From Actinomadura sp. 7K507 (GTDB taxonomy: Bacteria > Actinomycetota > Actinomycetes > Streptosporangiales > Streptosporangiaceae), in assembly GCF_004348425.1 (NCBI RefSeq), contig NZ_SMKK01000004.1:34078-98077 (forward strand): 64,000 bases of DNA, written 5' to 3'. The notes below the pieces were generated by a model. The model was not told the origin of the DNA. It saw only the letters and a list, made by a program, of their open reading frames with translations, and ran no database searches. The position numbers and the translations under genes were made by a program. Below are positions 50,901-62,080 of this stretch, in pieces. How positions within the stretch are numbered: position 1 is the first letter of the stretch; every line of letters starts with the position of its first letter.

Positions 50901-53900
50901 ACCAGGTGGAGGAGCTGGTCCTGCAGGCTCCGCTGGTCCTGCCGGCCGACGAGGGGACGCAGATCCAGGTCACGGTGGGCGGCGCGGACGCGTCGGGCCG
51001 CCGGTCCCTGACCGTCGATTCCCGGACGGCCGACGTGCGGGCCGGCTCCGACCGTCCCTGGACCCGCAACGCCGACGGTGCCGTGCGGACCGGATACGCG
51101 CCCCCGCCGGAGGGCGAAGCGGCCGCCTGGCCCCCGGCGGGCGCGGTGCCCGTGCCGCTGGACGGCTTCTACGACGGGCTCGAACGGGACGGCTACGAGT
51201 ACGGCGCGTCGTTCCGGGCGCTGACGGGCGCCTGGCGGTCGGGCGACGAGATCTTCGCCGAGGCCGCCCTGCCCGGCGAGCTGCGCGGCGACGCCGCGCG
51301 CTTCGGCATCCACCCGGTCCTGCTGGACGCGGTCCTGCACGCCCGGGTCGGGCTGGCCGGCTCCGGCGGGCCGGCCGGCTCCGCCCCGCGGCTGCCCTTC
51401 GCCTGGAACGGCGTGACCCTCCACGCCACCGGCGCCACCGGAGTGCGGGCGCGTATCTCGGCGGACGGCGGGATGGCGGTCACCGACGGGACGGGCTCCC
51501 CCGTGGCGACGGTCGACGCGCTCGCCCTGCGCGCGCCGGCCCGAACCGTTCCGGCCCCGGCGCGGGCCGTCCGCGATTCGCTGTTCCACGTGGAGTGGCG
51601 GCCGATCCCCGAGGTGCCGGGCGCGGCAGACCCGACGCTGGTCGTCGCCGACCTCCGGCCGGAGCACCCCCGGTCCGAGACCGCCGCGATTCGTGAGACC
51701 GCCGAACGAGCCCTGCGCGCGGTGACCGACTGGCTCGCCGCGGACCACCCCGGGAGTGCGCGGCTGGTCGTGCTGACCCGTGCGGCGGTCGGCGTCCACG
51801 ACGGCGAGGCCGCCGACCCGGCGCAGGCGGCGGTCTGGGGGCTCGTCCGCTCGGCGCAGGCGGAGAACCCCGGGCGCCTGCTCCTCGCCGACTCCCTCGA
51901 CGAGGACGAGGGGAACGCCGGCCTCCTGGACGCCTGCCGGACAGCGGCGGCCGCCGGCGAGCCGCAACTCGCGCTGCGCGAAGGACGGGCCCTGGTGCCC
52001 CGGCTGGCGCGTGCCCCCGTGCCGGCACCGGAGCCGCCGGAGCTCGATCCCGCCGGCACGGTCCTGATCACCGGCGGCACGGGAACGCTGGGCGGCCTGC
52101 TCGCCCGGCACCTGGTGACCGAACACGGCGTACGGCACCTCGTCCTGGCCGGCCGCCGCGGCCCCGACGCGCCCGGCGCCGCCGAACTGCGGGCCGAACT
52201 CGCCGCCGCCGGAGCGCAGGTGACCCTCGCCGCCTGCGACGCGTCCGACCGCGCCCAGCTCGCCGCGACGCTGGACCGGATCCCCGGCGACCATCCGCTG
52301 ACCGGAGTCGTGCACGCGGCCGGAGCGGTCGACGACGGGATCGTCACCGCGCTCACCGCCGAGCGGCTGGACCGGACACTGCGCCCCAAGGCCGACGCCG
52401 CGCTGCACCTCCACGAGCTGACCCGCGGCCTCGACCTCGCGATGTTCGTCCTCTACTCCTCGATCGCGGGCACGCTCGGAACGGCCGGCCAGGGCAACTA
52501 CGCGGCGGCCAACGCGGCCCTGGACGCGCTCGCGCGGCACCGCCGGGCGCGAGGGATGCCGGCCGTGTCGATCGCCTGGGGCCTGTGGGCGCCGGAGAGC
52601 GCGATCAGCGGGACGCTGACCGGCGGCGCCCTGGCGCGCCTGCGCCGTGCGGGCATCGCGCCGCTGCCGTCCGAGGACGGCCTGGCGCTGTTCGACGCGG
52701 CCATCGCGTCCGGGCGGGCCGAGGCGGTGGCGGCCCGCCTCGACCTGGGGGGCCCGCGGACGGGCACCGGCGACGGTCCGCCGCCGATGCTGCGCGGGCT
52801 GGTCCGCGGCCGCAGCCGCGGGGCGGCGGACCGCGAACCGGCCGGTGGCGTGGCCGGGCGGCTCGCCGCGCTCGGCGAGGCGGAACAGCACCGGGAGCTC
52901 CTCGGGCTGGTGCGGGCACAGGTCGCCGAGGTGCTGGGGCACGCGTCGTCCGGCGCGGTCGGGGACGACCGGGCGTTCGAGGACATCGGGTTCGACTCGC
53001 TGACCGCGGTGGAGCTGCGCAACCGGCTCAACACGGCGACCGGTCTCCGGCTCCCGCCCACGCTCCTGTTCGACCACCCCACCGTCCGCCACCTGTCCGC
53101 GCGCCTCCGGGAGGAACTCCTGGGCACGGCCGCCGCGCGGTCGGACGTGACGCCGGAGCCCGCCGGAGCGGCACCGGACGAGCCGATCGCGATCGTCGGG
53201 ATGGGCTGCCGCTATCCGGGCGGCGCCGCCTCCCCGGAGGACCTGTGGGAGCTCGTGGCCGCGGGCCGCGACGCGATCTCCGGTTTCCCCGGCGACCGGG
53301 GCTGGGACCTGGACGGGCTGTACCACCCCGACCCGGACCATCCCGGCACCTCCTACGCCCGCGAGGGCGGGTTCCTGCACGACGCGGCGCAGTTCGACGC
53401 CGGATTCTTCGGCATCTCGCCGCGCGAGGCGCTGGCGATGGACCCGCAGCAGCGGCTCCTGCTGGAGACCTCCTGGGAGGCCCTGGAGCGGGCGGGAATC
53501 GATCCGGCATCGCTGAAGGGCAGCCCGGCCGGCGTGTTCGCCGGAGTCATGTACTACGACTACGCCCGCGGAGGCAGGCTGCCGCAGGCCGCCGAGGGCT
53601 ACGCGGTGACGGGCACGTCGGGCAGCGTCGTGTCGGGCCGGGTGGCGTACCTGTTCGGGCTGGAAGGACCCGCTGTGACGGTGGACACCGCGTGTTCCTC
53701 GTCCCTGGTCGCGCTGCATCTGGCGGCGCAGGCGCTGCGCCGGGGCGAGTGCTCGCTGGCCCTGGCGGGCGGGGTGACGGTGATGGCGAACCCGGACACC
53801 TTCGTGGAGTTCAGCCGGCAGCGCGGGCTCGCGCCGGACGGCCGCTGCAAGTCGTTCGCCGCGTCCGCCGACGGGGTGGCCTGGTCGGAGGGCGCGGGCG

Positions 53901-56900
53901 TGCTCGTCCTGGAGCGGCTGTCGCAGGCGCGGCGCAACGGGCACCCGGTGCTGGCGGTCGTGCGCGGCAGCGCCACCAACCAGGACGGCGCCAGCAACGG
54001 CCTGACGGCGCCGAACGGCCCGTCCCAGCAGCGGGTGATCCGGGCGGCGCTGGCCGCCGCGCGCCTCCGGCCGGACCAGGTGGACGCGGTGGACGGGCAC
54101 GGAACGGGGACCGCGCTCGGGGATCCGATCGAGGCCCAGGCGCTGCTCGCCGCGTACGGCCGGGACCGCTCGCCGGACCGGCCGCTGCTGCTGGGCTCGG
54201 TCAAGTCCAACATCGGGCACGCGCAAGCGGCCGCCGGCGTCGCGGGCATCATCAAGATGGTCATGGCGATGCGGCACGGCGAGCTGCCGCCGTCGCTGCA
54301 CGGCGCCGAGCCGACCCCGCACGTGGACTGGTCCGCCGGGGCGGTGTCGCTGCTGTCCGAGCCGGTCCCGTGGCGTCGCGGCGACCGCCCGCGGCGGGCG
54401 GGGGTCTCGTCCTTCGGCATCAGCGGGACCAACGCCCACGTGATCATCGAGGAACCGGATGAGACCGCCCCGCCCGCCGGGGCCGCGCCCGCCGAGGCCG
54501 TGTCTGCCGGGGCCGCGCCCGCCGAGCCCTCCGACGCCGGTGCGGCGGTGGTCCCCTGGCCCTTGTCGGGCCGGACGGAGGAGGCGTTGCGGGCCCAGGC
54601 GGCCGGGCTGCGCGATTTCCTCTCCGCCCGGCCCGGCCTCGGGGCGGCGGACGTGGGCTTCTCGCTCGCCACGACGCGTACGGCATTGGAACACCGCGCG
54701 GTCGTCCTGGTGCGCGAGCGCGAAGAGGCGCTGCAGGCCCTCGCCGAGCTGGCGGACGGCGGGCAGGCGCCGGAGGTGGTCCACGGCGAGGTGCGCGCCG
54801 GCGGCCGTGTCGCGTTCCTGTTCCCCGGCCAGGGGGCGCAGCGCGCCGGCATGGGCCGCGGCCTCTACGAGGCGTACCCGGTGTTCGCCGAAGCGTTCGA
54901 CGAGATCCGCGAACGCCTTGACCCGGTGCTGGGATGCTCGCTGCGCGAAGTCGTCTTCAGCGGTGAGGCGCCGGGCGGGTCGTCGCTCGACGACACCGTC
55001 TACGCCCAGGCGGGGCTGTTCGCCGTCGAGACGTCCCTGTTCCGCCTGCTGGCGGCGTGGGGAGTGCGGCCGGACTTCCTGCTGGGGCACTCGATCGGCG
55101 AGCTGGCCGCGGCTCATGTGGCCGGGGTGCTGTCCCTGGACGACGCCTGCTCCCTGGTCGCGGCGCGCGGGCAACTGATGCAGCGGCTGCCGGGCGGCGG
55201 CGCGATGACCGCGGTGCAGGCGTCGGAGGACGAGGTGCTGCCGCTGCTGGCCGGCCGCGAGGAGGCGGTGGCGATCGCGGCCCTGAACGGGCCGTCGGCC
55301 ACCGTGCTCTCCGGGGACGCGGAGGCGGTCGAGGCGCTGGCCGCCCACTGGCGGGACCGCGGCCGCAAGACCAGGCGGTTGCGGGTCAGCCACGCCTTCC
55401 ATTCGCCGCGGATGGAACCGATGCTGGACGGCTTCCGCGCGGTGGCCGAGGGGCTGAGCTTCCGGCCTCCGGAGATTCCGGTCATCTCCAACCTCACCGG
55501 CGAGCCCGTCCCGGTGGAGCGGCTCTGCTCCGCCGGCTACTGGGTCGAGCACGTCCGCCGCGCCGTGCGCTTCGCGGACGGCGTGCGCTGGCTCGAAGCC
55601 CAGGACGTCGCCGCCTGCGTCGAACTGGGTCCCGGGGTGCTGACCGCGATGGCGCGGGAGTGCATGGACCGGGAGCGCGCGGACGGGGCCCCGGCGACGG
55701 CGGCCGCGCTGCGCGAGAACCGGCCCGAGACCGAAGCGGTGCTGGGCGCGGTCGCACAGGCCCACACCGCCGGGGTGCCCGTGGACTGGGCGGCCCTGTT
55801 CGCGCCGGCGCGGCCCCGCAGGGTCGACCTTCCGACCTACGCCTTCCAGCGGCGGCGCTTCTGGCTGTCCGCGGACACAGGGCGGGAGGACGCGGCGGGG
55901 CTCGGGCTGGCCGCCGCCGAGCACCCCTTGCTGGGAGCCTCGGTCGGGCTGGCCGACGGCGGCGGGATGCTGTTCACCGGCAGGCTGTCGCAGCGCACCC
56001 ACCCGTGGCTCGGCGACCACCGGGTGCTGGGCGCGGCCGTCGTGCCCGCCACCGCGTTCCTGGAGATGGCCGTCCGCGCCGGCGACGAGCTGGGCTGCGG
56101 CCGGGTGGAGGAGCTCACCCTGGAGGCGCCCCTCGACGTGCCGGTCCGGGAGGCGGTCGCGGTGCAGGTCAGGGTCGTCGCGGACGGCGAACCGGGACGC
56201 TGGACGCTGAGCGTGCATTCGCGGCCGGACAAGGCCCCGGCCGGAGCGCCGTGGACGCGGCACGCCACGGGGACCCTCGGTCCGGCCGCCGGTCCGCCTC
56301 CCGCGTCCGGCGAGGCGGTGTGGCCGCCGGAGGGCGCGGAGCCGGTCGACGTGGCGGACCTCTACGCGCGGGCCGCCACCGGGGGCCTCGACTACGGTCC
56401 CGCCTTCCGGCGGTTGCGCGCGGTCTGGCGGCGCGGCGACGAGGTGTTCGCCGAGGCGGACCTCGACCCCGGCGAGGCCGCGGACGGCGACGCCGGCGGC
56501 GCCGCGGACGGCTTCGTCGCGCATCCGGCGCTGCTGGACGCGGCGCTGCAGGCCGGGCTCCCGCTGATCGCCGGGGAGGGCGACGGCGGGGGACGGCTGC
56601 CGTTCGTCTGCGCAGGGGTGAACGTCTACGCCTCCGGCGCGTCGGCACTGCGGATCAGGGTCGTCCCGGAGGGCGGGGAGGGGATCTCGGTGGCGGCCTG
56701 GGACCCGGACGGGAGCCCCGTCGCCGCGATCGGCTCGGTGGCGCTGCGGCCCGTGCCGGCGCAGCGGGCGCGCGGTGGCGGCGAATGGCTCTTCCACGTC
56801 GACTGGACGCCGCTGCCCGGCTCCGCGGCGGCCCCCGACGTGCACGAAGCTCCGGACCGGTACGACTGGGCCGTGCTCGGCGCCGACGACCTCGGGCTGG

Positions 56901-59758
56901 GCCGGGCGCTGCGATCCGGCGGCGTCCCCGTGCACCGCCACCCGGACCTCGCCGAGCTGGCCGCCTCGATCGAAGCGGGCGCCGCCGTACCCGACGTCGT
57001 GGCCCTGCCGTGCGCGGGTCCGGCGGACGCCGACGACGGGGCGGCCGCCGAGCGGATGACGGTGGAGGTCCTCGGCACGGTGCAGCGATGGCTCGCCGAC
57101 CCCCGGTTCGAGTCCTCCCGGCTGGCCGTGTTCACCCGCGGAGTGGTGGAGGCGGGCGCCGGGGCCGAGGTGGCGGATCCGGCCTGCGCCCCGCTCTGGG
57201 GCCTGATGCGTTCGGCGCAGGCGGAGCACCCGGGCCGCTTCCTGATCGTCGACCTCGACGCAGATCCCGCCTCGCCGCAGGTCGCGGCGGACCGCCTGCC
57301 CGCCGCGGTGGAGGCCGACGAGCCGCAGCTCGCGATCCGGCGCGGCGACGCCCTCGTGCCCCGGCTGACCGGCACCGGGACCGACCCCGCGCTCACGCCC
57401 CCCGCCGAGGCCGGGGCCTGGCGGATGGCGGCCCCGGCGAGCGCGACGCTGGAGGACCTGGAACTCGTCCCGCACCCGGAGGCCGAGGCGCCGCCGGCCG
57501 CCGGCGAGGTCCGCGTGGCGGTGCGGGCCGCGGGCCTGAACTTCCGCGACGTGCTGATCGCCCTGGGCATGTACCCCGACGCCGGCGCCCCGCTCGGCAG
57601 CGAGGGGGCCGGGGTGGTCACCGAGGTCGGCGCCGGGGTCACCGACCTGGCCGTGGGAGACCGCGTGGCGGGCCTGTTCCCGCACGCCTTCGGCCCGGTG
57701 GCGGCGGTGGACCGGCGGAGGCTCGCGCGGATCCCGGCGGGCTGGTCGTACGCGCAGGCGGCGGCCGTGCCGGTCGCCTACCTGACCGCCTGCTACGGGC
57801 TGGTCGACCTGGCGGACCTGCGGCCGGGCGAGGCCGTACTGGTGCACGCCGCGACCGGCGGGGTGGGGATGGCCGCGGTGCAACTGGCCCGGCACCTCGG
57901 CGCGGAGGTGTTCGCCACGGCGAGCGAGGCGAAGTGGCCGGCGCTGCGCGCGCTGGGGCTGGACGACGCGCACATCGCGTCCTCCCGCGACCTGGACTTC
58001 GAGCACCGGTTCCTGGCGGCGACCGGCGGCCGCGGCATGGACGTCGTCCTCGACGCGCTGAACGGCGAGTTCGTCGACGCGTCGCTGCGGCTCCTGCCCC
58101 GCGGCGGCCGGTTCGTGGAGATGGGCAAGACCGACATCCGTGACGCCGGTCAGGTCGCCGCCTCCTACCCCGGCGTGGCCTACCGCGCCTACGACGTGCT
58201 GGAAGCCGGCCCGGAGCGGATCGGCCGGATGCTGGCGGAGATCCTGGCGCTGTTCGAGCGGGGCGTGCTCCGGCATCCGCCGCTGCGCGCCTGGGACCTG
58301 CGGCAGGCCAGGCAGGCGTTCCGTCTCATGAGCCAGGCCCGGCACGTCGGCAAGATCGTCTTCACGGTGCCGGTGCCGCCCGACCCGGCCGGCACGGTCC
58401 TGATCACCGGCGGCACCGGCGCGCTGGGCCGGCGGGTGGCACGCCACCTGGTGGAGCGGCACGGGATGCGGCACCTGCTGCTGACCGGCCGCCAGGGCTC
58501 CCGGGCACCCGGCGCCGCGGAACTGGCGGCCGAGCTGACCGGGCTCGGCGCGCGGGTGACGGTGGCGGCCTGTGACGCCGCCGACCGCGCGGACCTCGCC
58601 CGGCTGCTGGCCGGAGTCCCGGCGGAGCATCCGCTGACCGCGGTCGTGCACGCGGCCGGCGTGGTGGACGACGCGGTGGTGGGCTCCTTGACCCCGGACC
58701 AGGTGGCACGGGTGCTGCGGCCCAAGGTGGCGGCCGCGGCGAACCTGGACGCCCTGACCCGCGAACTGGACCTGGCGGAGTTCGTGCTGTTCTCCTCCAG
58801 CGCCGGTGTGCTCGGCACTCCCGGGCAGGCCAACTACGCGGCGGCCAACGCGTTCGAGGACGCCCTCGCCGCCCGCCGCAAGGCCCTCGGGCTCCCGGCC
58901 GTGTCGCTGGCGTGGGGGCTGTGGGCGGAGACCAGCCGGATGACGGCGCACCTGGACGGCGCCGACCTGGCCCGGCTCGGCCGGTCCGGAGTGGTGCCGC
59001 TGCCGTCCGAGCAGGGGCTGGAGCTGTTCGACACGGCGCGCGGCGACGGGCGGGCACTGCTGGTGCCGGCCCGTCTGGACGTGGCCGCGCTGCGGGCGCA
59101 GGCCGGAGCGGGGAGGGCCCCGGCCGTCCTGCGCGTCCTGGCCGGCGGCACCGGCCGCCGCACCGCGGGCCGCGGCGACGGCGCGGCGGGACCCTCGCTC
59201 GCCGAGCGGCTGGCGAGGCTCCCCGAAGGCCGCCGGCACGAGGCGGTGCTGGACGTCGTCCGGGCCAACGCCGCCACCGTGCTCGGCCACCGGTCGGCGG
59301 ACGCGGTCACCACCACCTCGACCTTCAAGGAGCTCGGGTTCGACTCGCTCACCGCGGTCGAGTTCCGCAACCGCCTCAGTACCGCCGCGGGCACCCGCCT
59401 GCCGGCGACGCTCGTCTTCGACCACCCCACGCTCGACGCCCTCGCACGGCACCTCGGCGTGTACCTCGCCGGCGACGAGGCAGCGGAACCGGGCTCGGAC
59501 GCGCCCGCGGTGCTGAGCGAACTCGAACGGCTGGAGAGCGCGCTCGGCGCGGCTCCCGGCGGCTGGAGCGGCCACCGGGAGGTGACCGCGCGCCTGGAGG
59601 CGCTGCTCGGCCGCTGGCGGGACCGGCACGCCGCCGTGCCCGCGGCGGACCCCGAAGCGGAGCGCCTCGAATCCGAGCGCCTCGAACGGGGCCGCCTCGA
59701 AGCGGCGACCTCGGACGAGGTCATCGACTTCATCGACAGAGAGCTCGGGATCTCGTGA
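44942..59758 (+). CDS. type I modular polyketide synthase: KSQ-AT-ACP / KS-AT-DH-KR-ACP / KS-AT-DH-ER-KR-ACP
   Basis: This 4938-aa PKS has a loading module and two extension modules. Loading: KS (18-440) with Gln188 in VDTGQSSS replacing the Cys (KSQ, decarboxylating); AT (540-830; GHSNG, Ser640; RAAH at the specificity motif); ACP Ser965. Module 1: KS Cys1197; AT Ser1650 with GHSIG and HAFH (malonyl type); DH His1960/Asp2129; KR Tyr2520 with VDD, B-type; ACP Ser2686. Module 2: KS Cys2918; AT Ser3384 with HAFH (malonyl type); DH His3693/Asp3866; ER (4160-4470) with [13 protein letters not shown] Tyr4632, B-type; ACP Ser4802. A helical C-terminal docking tail ends [13 protein letters not shown] 44942 follows GGAG. 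All reductive domains look active. Confidence 0.95.
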   Translation: MTVTGETAESTMRAGRGGPVAIVGLSCRMPGAAGPEEFWRLLRSGTEAVGEAPERRLATGTLCDLSRLDVPPGARRGGFLDRIDGFDAAFFGISPREAAVIDPRQRLMLELAWEGLEDAGIVPRSLRGGGTGVFVGAIGDDYASLVTRYGTGTITQHTATGLNRGIIANRVSYTLGLGGPSVTVDTGQSSSLVAVHMAAASVRRGESDLALAGGVNIAITPDGFIAADRFGGLSPDGRCHTFDARANGYVRGEGGAVVVLKPLDRALADGDEIYCVIRGSAVNNDGAGEGLTVPEQAGQEEAVRLACRHAAVGPADVQYVELHGTGTRAGDPVEAAALGAALGVPVASQGARRPLAVGSVKTNIGHLEGAAGIAGLVKTVLCIRHRELVPSLHFERPHPRIPLDRLNLRVQDAAGPWPQPSRPLVAGVSSFGMGGTNCHVVLAEPDVTESTPEAGHSAGVRPFLVSARSERALRAQARQLREHLDTAGPRPADLAHSLATTRSAFEYRAAVLADDAAGLAGGLDAVARGVPAPAVVRGGATGGRVAFLFAGGGTQRLGMGRDLHGAHPLFARSFDEACVHLDRHLDRRVRDVVFAERGSGEAALLDETLYTQVGLFALEVALFRLLESWGVRPDYLMGHSNGEVIAAHCAGVLSLEDACALAAVRARLMQALPEDGAMVSVEASEDDVAPLVAEHGSRVSIAVVNAPMATVVSGDEEAVLDIAASWKERGRKTKRLRMSRAAHSPHTESMLEEFEAFARRLTFRPPRIPIVSNVTGRVAADDEVCAPGYWARHVRRTVRFMDGMRTLEAAGVSTYLELGPGGEMSAIGRECVDPAAAGFVPALRDDRPEPRTLLGAVAELSVRGAEVDWEAVLAGKGGRRIPLPTYPFQRERHWLRPPAAGEPDEPSTPAEPAPAEVGADHDDDRPAGGLAMLDVVRAEAATVLGYDRPEAVEPQWTFRDLGFDSLTAVELRTRLARTTGLPLPSTVLFDHPSPEGLARHLAERAAGSPDPEPGAAPAAAAAAGEPVAIVAMACRFPGGVRSPEDLWELVAAGRDAISGFPDDRGWDLAALHAPDPNRSGTTYATAGGFVRDAGGFDPDPFGISPREAAAMDPQQRLLLETSWEVLERAGIDPMSLKGSRTGVFVGGTHQEYGPRLHEAGDDAEGYLLTGTAASVMSGRIAYVFGLEGPAVTVDTACSSSLVALHQACQAVLRGECDRALAAGVTVMSTPGMFVEFGRQRGLAPDGRCKPFAASADGTSWAEGAAVVLVEPLSVARREGHRVLATVAGSATNQDGASNGLTAPSGPSQRRVIAQALAAAGLAPDEVDAVEAHGTGTALGDPIEARALLAAYGRDRDRPLRLGSVKSNIGHTQAAAGLAGVIKMVEAMRHGTLPRTLHVDAPTPHVDWSAGRMALLTEPAGWPAAAGRPRRAAVSSFGISGTNAHVILEEPPAGTVDEPDASARERPGGVVPLAVSAKSEQALRAQARRLREHVAASPDLSPLDVAYSLATTRAGLEQRGVVLAGDRAGMMAGLAALADGDASSAVIRAEARHGRVAVLFSGQGSQRPGMGRELYEALPVFSAAFDEACAHLDPLLERPLRDVVFAEPGRPGAELLDRTDYAQPGLFALETALFRTAEAWGLRPDFVAGHSIGELTAAHVAGILSLEDACALVAARGALMGRLPAGGAMAAVQATAEEAGRLLEERGGRASIAAVNGPASVVISGDEPVVAEITGAFRAQGRRTKRLTVSHAFHSPRMEPMLAEFGEIAERLSYRPPRIPVMSNLTSAPGTAEEMCSPGYWVEHVRRPVLFAAGVDRLAGEGVTRLVELGPDGTLAALAEEVLASRDGGAEALAVPVLHRDRPEPESFTAALARLQAHGVPLDWEGVFAGSGARRVELPTYPFQHRRFWAPVPRAAASAAELGLDGADHPLLGAATRRAGDDAVTLHGHLSLRTHPWLADHVVAGVPMVPATALVDMALRAAEETGCDQVEELVLQAPLVLPADEGTQIQVTVGGADASGRRSLTVDSRTADVRAGSDRPWTRNADGAVRTGYAPPPEGEAAAWPPAGAVPVPLDGFYDGLERDGYEYGASFRALTGAWRSGDEIFAEAALPGELRGDAARFGIHPVLLDAVLHARVGLAGSGGPAGSAPRLPFAWNGVTLHATGATGVRARISADGGMAVTDGTGSPVATVDALALRAPARTVPAPARAVRDSLFHVEWRPIPEVPGAADPTLVVADLRPEHPRSETAAIRETAERALRAVTDWLAADHPGSARLVVLTRAAVGVHDGEAADPAQAAVWGLVRSAQAENPGRLLLADSLDEDEGNAGLLDACRTAAAAGEPQLALREGRALVPRLARAPVPAPEPPELDPAGTVLITGGTGTLGGLLARHLVTEHGVRHLVLAGRRGPDAPGAAELRAELAAAGAQVTLAACDASDRAQLAATLDRIPGDHPLTGVVHAAGAVDDGIVTALTAERLDRTLRPKADAALHLHELTRGLDLAMFVLYSSIAGTLGTAGQGNYAAANAALDALARHRRARGMPAVSIAWGLWAPESAISGTLTGGALARLRRAGIAPLPSEDGLALFDAAIASGRAEAVAARLDLGGPRTGTGDGPPPMLRGLVRGRSRGAADREPAGGVAGRLAALGEAEQHRELLGLVRAQVAEVLGHASSGAVGDDRAFEDIGFDSLTAVELRNRLNTATGLRLPPTLLFDHPTVRHLSARLREELLGTAAARSDVTPEPAGAAPDEPIAIVGMGCRYPGGAASPEDLWELVAAGRDAISGFPGDRGWDLDGLYHPDPDHPGTSYAREGGFLHDAAQFDAGFFGISPREALAMDPQQRLLLETSWEALERAGIDPASLKGSPAGVFAGVMYYDYARGGRLPQAAEGYAVTGTSGSVVSGRVAYLFGLEGPAVTVDTACSSSLVALHLAAQALRRGECSLALAGGVTVMANPDTFVEFSRQRGLAPDGRCKSFAASADGVAWSEGAGVLVLERLSQARRNGHPVLAVVRGSATNQDGASNGLTAPNGPSQQRVIRAALAAARLRPDQVDAVDGHGTGTALGDPIEAQALLAAYGRDRSPDRPLLLGSVKSNIGHAQAAAGVAGIIKMVMAMRHGELPPSLHGAEPTPHVDWSAGAVSLLSEPVPWRRGDRPRRAGVSSFGISGTNAHVIIEEPDETAPPAGAAPAEAVSAGAAPAEPSDAGAAVVPWPLSGRTEEALRAQAAGLRDFLSARPGLGAADVGFSLATTRTALEHRAVVLVREREEALQALAELADGGQAPEVVHGEVRAGGRVAFLFPGQGAQRAGMGRGLYEAYPVFAEAFDEIRERLDPVLGCSLREVVFSGEAPGGSSLDDTVYAQAGLFAVETSLFRLLAAWGVRPDFLLGHSIGELAAAHVAGVLSLDDACSLVAARGQLMQRLPGGGAMTAVQASEDEVLPLLAGREEAVAIAALNGPSATVLSGDAEAVEALAAHWRDRGRKTRRLRVSHAFHSPRMEPMLDGFRAVAEGLSFRPPEIPVISNLTGEPVPVERLCSAGYWVEHVRRAVRFADGVRWLEAQDVAACVELGPGVLTAMARECMDRERADGAPATAAALRENRPETEAVLGAVAQAHTAGVPVDWAALFAPARPRRVDLPTYAFQRRRFWLSADTGREDAAGLGLAAAEHPLLGASVGLADGGGMLFTGRLSQRTHPWLGDHRVLGAAVVPATAFLEMAVRAGDELGCGRVEELTLEAPLDVPVREAVAVQVRVVADGEPGRWTLSVHSRPDKAPAGAPWTRHATGTLGPAAGPPPASGEAVWPPEGAEPVDVADLYARAATGGLDYGPAFRRLRAVWRRGDEVFAEADLDPGEAADGDAGGAADGFVAHPALLDAALQAGLPLIAGEGDGGGRLPFVCAGVNVYASGASALRIRVVPEGGEGISVAAWDPDGSPVAAIGSVALRPVPAQRARGGGEWLFHVDWTPLPGSAAAPDVHEAPDRYDWAVLGADDLGLGRALRSGGVPVHRHPDLAELAASIEAGAAVPDVVALPCAGPADADDGAAAERMTVEVLGTVQRWLADPRFESSRLAVFTRGVVEAGAGAEVADPACAPLWGLMRSAQAEHPGRFLIVDLDADPASPQVAADRLPAAVEADEPQLAIRRGDALVPRLTGTGTDPALTPPAEAGAWRMAAPASATLEDLELVPHPEAEAPPAAGEVRVAVRAAGLNFRDVLIALGMYPDAGAPLGSEGAGVVTEVGAGVTDLAVGDRVAGLFPHAFGPVAAVDRRRLARIPAGWSYAQAAAVPVAYLTACYGLVDLADLRPGEAVLVHAATGGVGMAAVQLARHLGAEVFATASEAKWPALRALGLDDAHIASSRDLDFEHRFLAATGGRGMDVVLDALNGEFVDASLRLLPRGGRFVEMGKTDIRDAGQVAASYPGVAYRAYDVLEAGPERIGRMLAEILALFERGVLRHPPLRAWDLRQARQAFRLMSQARHVGKIVFTVPVPPDPAGTVLITGGTGALGRRVARHLVERHGMRHLLLTGRQGSRAPGAAELAAELTGLGARVTVAACDAADRADLARLLAGVPAEHPLTAVVHAAGVVDDAVVGSLTPDQVARVLRPKVAAAANLDALTRELDLAEFVLFSSSAGVLGTPGQANYAAANAFEDALAARRKALGLPAVSLAWGLWAETSRMTAHLDGADLARLGRSGVVPLPSEQGLELFDTARGDGRALLVPARLDVAALRAQAGAGRAPAVLRVLAGGTGRRTAGRGDGAAGPSLAERLARLPEGRRHEAVLDVVRANAATVLGHRSADAVTTTSTFKELGFDSLTAVEFRNRLSTAAGTRLPATLVFDHPTLDALARHLGVYLAGDEAAEPGSDAPAVLSELERLESALGAAPGGWSGHREVTARLEALLGRWRDRHAAVPAADPEAERLESERLERGRLEAATSDEVIDFIDRELGIS

Positions 59759-59788
59759 GCGCCGTCCCGTGACACCGCGGGCGCGCAA

Positions 59789-59818
59789 GGACCGGGTTAG
59801 CGCAGCTTTAGCCGGTCC
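59789..59818. terminator. stem-loop between PKS and FkbH-like gene
   Basis: GGACCGG (59789-59795) pairs with CCGGTCC (59812-59818), with TTAGC/GCTTTA-type pairing inside. It lies 30 bp after the PKS stop. It may be an attenuator or processing site between genes of one operon, and it argues against a FkbH start upstream of it. Confidence 0.5.
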
Positions 59819-59909
59819 CGAGATCGTGAATGCAGGGCCCGCGAGACGCGGCCCGGTGACGATGACGAGCCGGACGGAGCGCGGCGAAGCCGCGGGGGAG
59901 GAGGCGGAT

Positions 59910-61838
59910 GTGGGCGAACCGGCTCCGCGTGATGATGTGCCGCCGGCCGACGCGCTGCTCGCCCTGCACCGCTCGGGGACCCTGGCCGCCCGGTACCCCG
60001 AGGCCCAGCGGCTGGTGGTCGAGCTGGACGGACGCGAACTGGTGCGGGCGGGCAACCTGCTCGCCCGGCTGGACGCCGATGAGACGGCCGAGCTGCATCC
60101 CGGGATCCCCGCGGCGCGGGTCGCGATCACCGGGCACGGCACGCTGCCGGACCTGCTGCCCGCGCTGACGGCGCAGCTCGCCCGGCACGGGATCCTCCTG
60201 CGCCCCTTCACGAGCCGTTTCGACGGCTACGTCCTCGAACTCGGCGACCCGGGCAGCGACCTGTACGCGGCCGAGCCAGACCTCGTGCTGTGCGTGCTGG
60301 ACCCGGCGGTCGTGTTCGACGAGGTCGCGGTCCCCTGGCGCCCCGCGGACGTCGAGCGCGCCGGCCTGGAGAAGATCGGCCTGCTGAAGGGGCTGGCCAC
60401 CACGTTCGAGGCCAACTGCCGCGGCACGCTGGTGTTCAACACGCTGCCGCTGCTGCGGCGGTACACCGCGCAGCTCGTCGACCACCGGTCGAGGGCCCGC
60501 CTGGGCGCCCTGTGGCGCGAGGTGAACGCCCGGCTGCTGCACCTGTGCGAGGAGCACGAGCGCGTCGTGGTGCTGGACCTCGACCCGCTGGCCGCCGAGG
60601 CGTCCCCGGCCAGCGACCCGCGCCTGAGCGTCTACGCCAAGGCGCACCTGTCCCCGGACCTGCTGGCCGCGTACGCGCGCGAGGCCGGTCACCTGGTCCG
60701 GCACCTCACCGGCCGCACCAGGAAATGCCTGGTCCTCGACCTGGACAACACGTTGTGGGGCGGAGTGCTCGGCGACGACGGCGTGGACGGCATCGAGGTG
60801 GGTGAGGGGCACCGCGGCGAGGCGTTCTGCGAGTTCCAGCGCGTGGTGAAGCAGGTCGGCTCGCAGGGGGTGCTGCTCGCGGTGGCCAGCAAGAACGACG
60901 TCGAGCCGGTCCGCAAGGTCCTGCGCGAGCACTCCGGCATGGTTCTGCGCGAGGACGACTTCGTCCACGTCGTGGCCAACTGGAGACCCAAGTCCGAGAA
61001 CGTCGCCGAACTCGCGCGGGAGCTCAACCTCGGGACGCACAGCCTCGTCTTCGCCGACGACAGCGCCTTCGAGCGCTGGCTCGTGCGGTCCGAGCACCCC
61101 GACGTGGCGGTGGTCGGCCTCGACGCCGATCCCGCGCTGCACGCCGAGAGGCTGCTGGCCGACGGCTGGTTCGACGTCCGGGAGACGACCGCCGAGGACC
61201 ACGTCCGCAAGGCCAGGTACCGGGACGAGCGGGAGCGCCGCGACTTCCTGCACACCTTCGACTCGATCGAGGAGTACCTGCGCGAACTGGACGTCCGGGT
61301 CGTCCTGGCCGAGGCCACCGGGGAGGACGCGGCGCGGGTCTCGCAGCTCACCATGCGGACCAACCAGTTCAACACGGTCACGCACCGGCTCGGCGTCCCC
61401 GAGATCAGGGACCTGCTCAAGGACGCCGGCACGCGGATTCTGACCATCAGGTCCCGCGACCGGTTCGGCGACAACGGAACGGTGGGCGCGCTTTTCACCC
61501 GGTGGGCGGACAACGCGGTCCGCATCGACGGGTTCCTGCTGAGCTGCCGCGTGTTCGGCCGCGGCATCGAGCAGGCGTGCCTGGCGGCCGTGCTGCGCCA
61601 CGCGCGCGACGGCGCCGCCCGCGCCGTCTACGGCGCCTACCTTCCGGCGCCCAGGAACGGCGGCGTCGCGGAGCTCTACTCCCGGCACGGCTTCGTGCAG
61701 GACGCGGCGCCCCAGGGCGGACCCCCAGGGCCGGACGGCTCCGAAGGGGTGACGTGGTTCCGGCACGACCTCGCCGAGATCTTCATGCCGCCCGGCCATG
61801 TCCACCTCACCGACGACCTCGGGGGGCACGCGCCGTGA
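59910..61838 (+). CDS. FkbH-like HAD-superfamily protein (glyceryl-ACP type)
   Basis: This 642-aa protein has an SGNH/BF1531-like N-terminal domain (about 30-265). A HAD-IIIC phosphatase domain (about 270-400) follows, with VLDLDNTLWGGVLGDDG, where Asp277 and Asp279 are the DxDxT residues. A GNAT-like C-terminal domain (about 440-620) contains QLTMRTNQFN and RDRFGDNGTVG. FkbH-type proteins take the three-carbon unit of 1,3-bisphosphoglycerate, dephosphorylate it and load it on a discrete ACP as glyceryl-S-ACP. GTG 59910 is chosen for GGGGGAGGAGG upstream; in-frame starts at 59769 or 59856 lack one. Its stop overlaps the ACP gene (GTGA). Confidence 0.88.
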   Translation: MGEPAPRDDVPPADALLALHRSGTLAARYPEAQRLVVELDGRELVRAGNLLARLDADETAELHPGIPAARVAITGHGTLPDLLPALTAQLARHGILLRPFTSRFDGYVLELGDPGSDLYAAEPDLVLCVLDPAVVFDEVAVPWRPADVERAGLEKIGLLKGLATTFEANCRGTLVFNTLPLLRRYTAQLVDHRSRARLGALWREVNARLLHLCEEHERVVVLDLDPLAAEASPASDPRLSVYAKAHLSPDLLAAYAREAGHLVRHLTGRTRKCLVLDLDNTLWGGVLGDDGVDGIEVGEGHRGEAFCEFQRVVKQVGSQGVLLAVASKNDVEPVRKVLREHSGMVLREDDFVHVVANWRPKSENVAELARELNLGTHSLVFADDSAFERWLVRSEHPDVAVVGLDADPALHAERLLADGWFDVRETTAEDHVRKARYRDERERRDFLHTFDSIEEYLRELDVRVVLAEATGEDAARVSQLTMRTNQFNTVTHRLGVPEIRDLLKDAGTRILTIRSRDRFGDNGTVGALFTRWADNAVRIDGFLLSCRVFGRGIEQACLAAVLRHARDGAARAVYGAYLPAPRNGGVAELYSRHGFVQDAAPQGGPPGPDGSEGVTWFRHDLAEIFMPPGHVHLTDDLGGHAP

Positions 61839-62062
61839 ACACCATCGACGACTTCGTCGCGCTCGTCCGGGACCACCTCGGCCTGCCCGTGACGGCCGAG
61901 GACGCCGAGCGCACCCTGGACCAGGTCCCCGGCTGGGACTCGATGCACCTGCTCTGGCTGCTCACGACGATCGAGCGGGAGACCGGACGCAGCGTGCCCT
62001 TGCCCGACCTCCTCCAGGCGACGAGCCTGCACGAGATGTACCTGCTGGCGGTGGCCAGGTGA
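61835..62062 (+). CDS. discrete acyl carrier protein (FkbJ-like)
   Basis: This 75-aa carrier protein carries the phosphopantetheine site Ser36 in VPGWDSMHLLWLL, with typical helices II and III after it. It is translationally coupled to the FkbH-like gene by GTGA and is therefore its likely acceptor. It would carry a glyceryl unit used either as tetronate-forming C3, as a starter, or, after oxidation by further enzymes outside the window, as hydroxy/methoxymalonyl extender. The next PKS begins 18 bp downstream, so all are in one operon. Confidence 0.92.
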   Translation: MNTIDDFVALVRDHLGLPVTAEDAERTLDQVPGWDSMHLLWLLTTIERETGRSVPLPDLLQATSLHEMYLLAVAR

Positions 62063-62080
62063 GCCGAGGGGTGGTTCCGG

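Noticed and set aside
44504..60211. A 15.7-kb open frame on the minus strand opposite the PKS genes (5235 codons).
   Set aside because: It is an antisense shadow of GC-biased PKS codons. It is rich in Arg/Gly/Pro/His, has no domains, and directly overlaps strong PKS domains and the PPTase promoter region.
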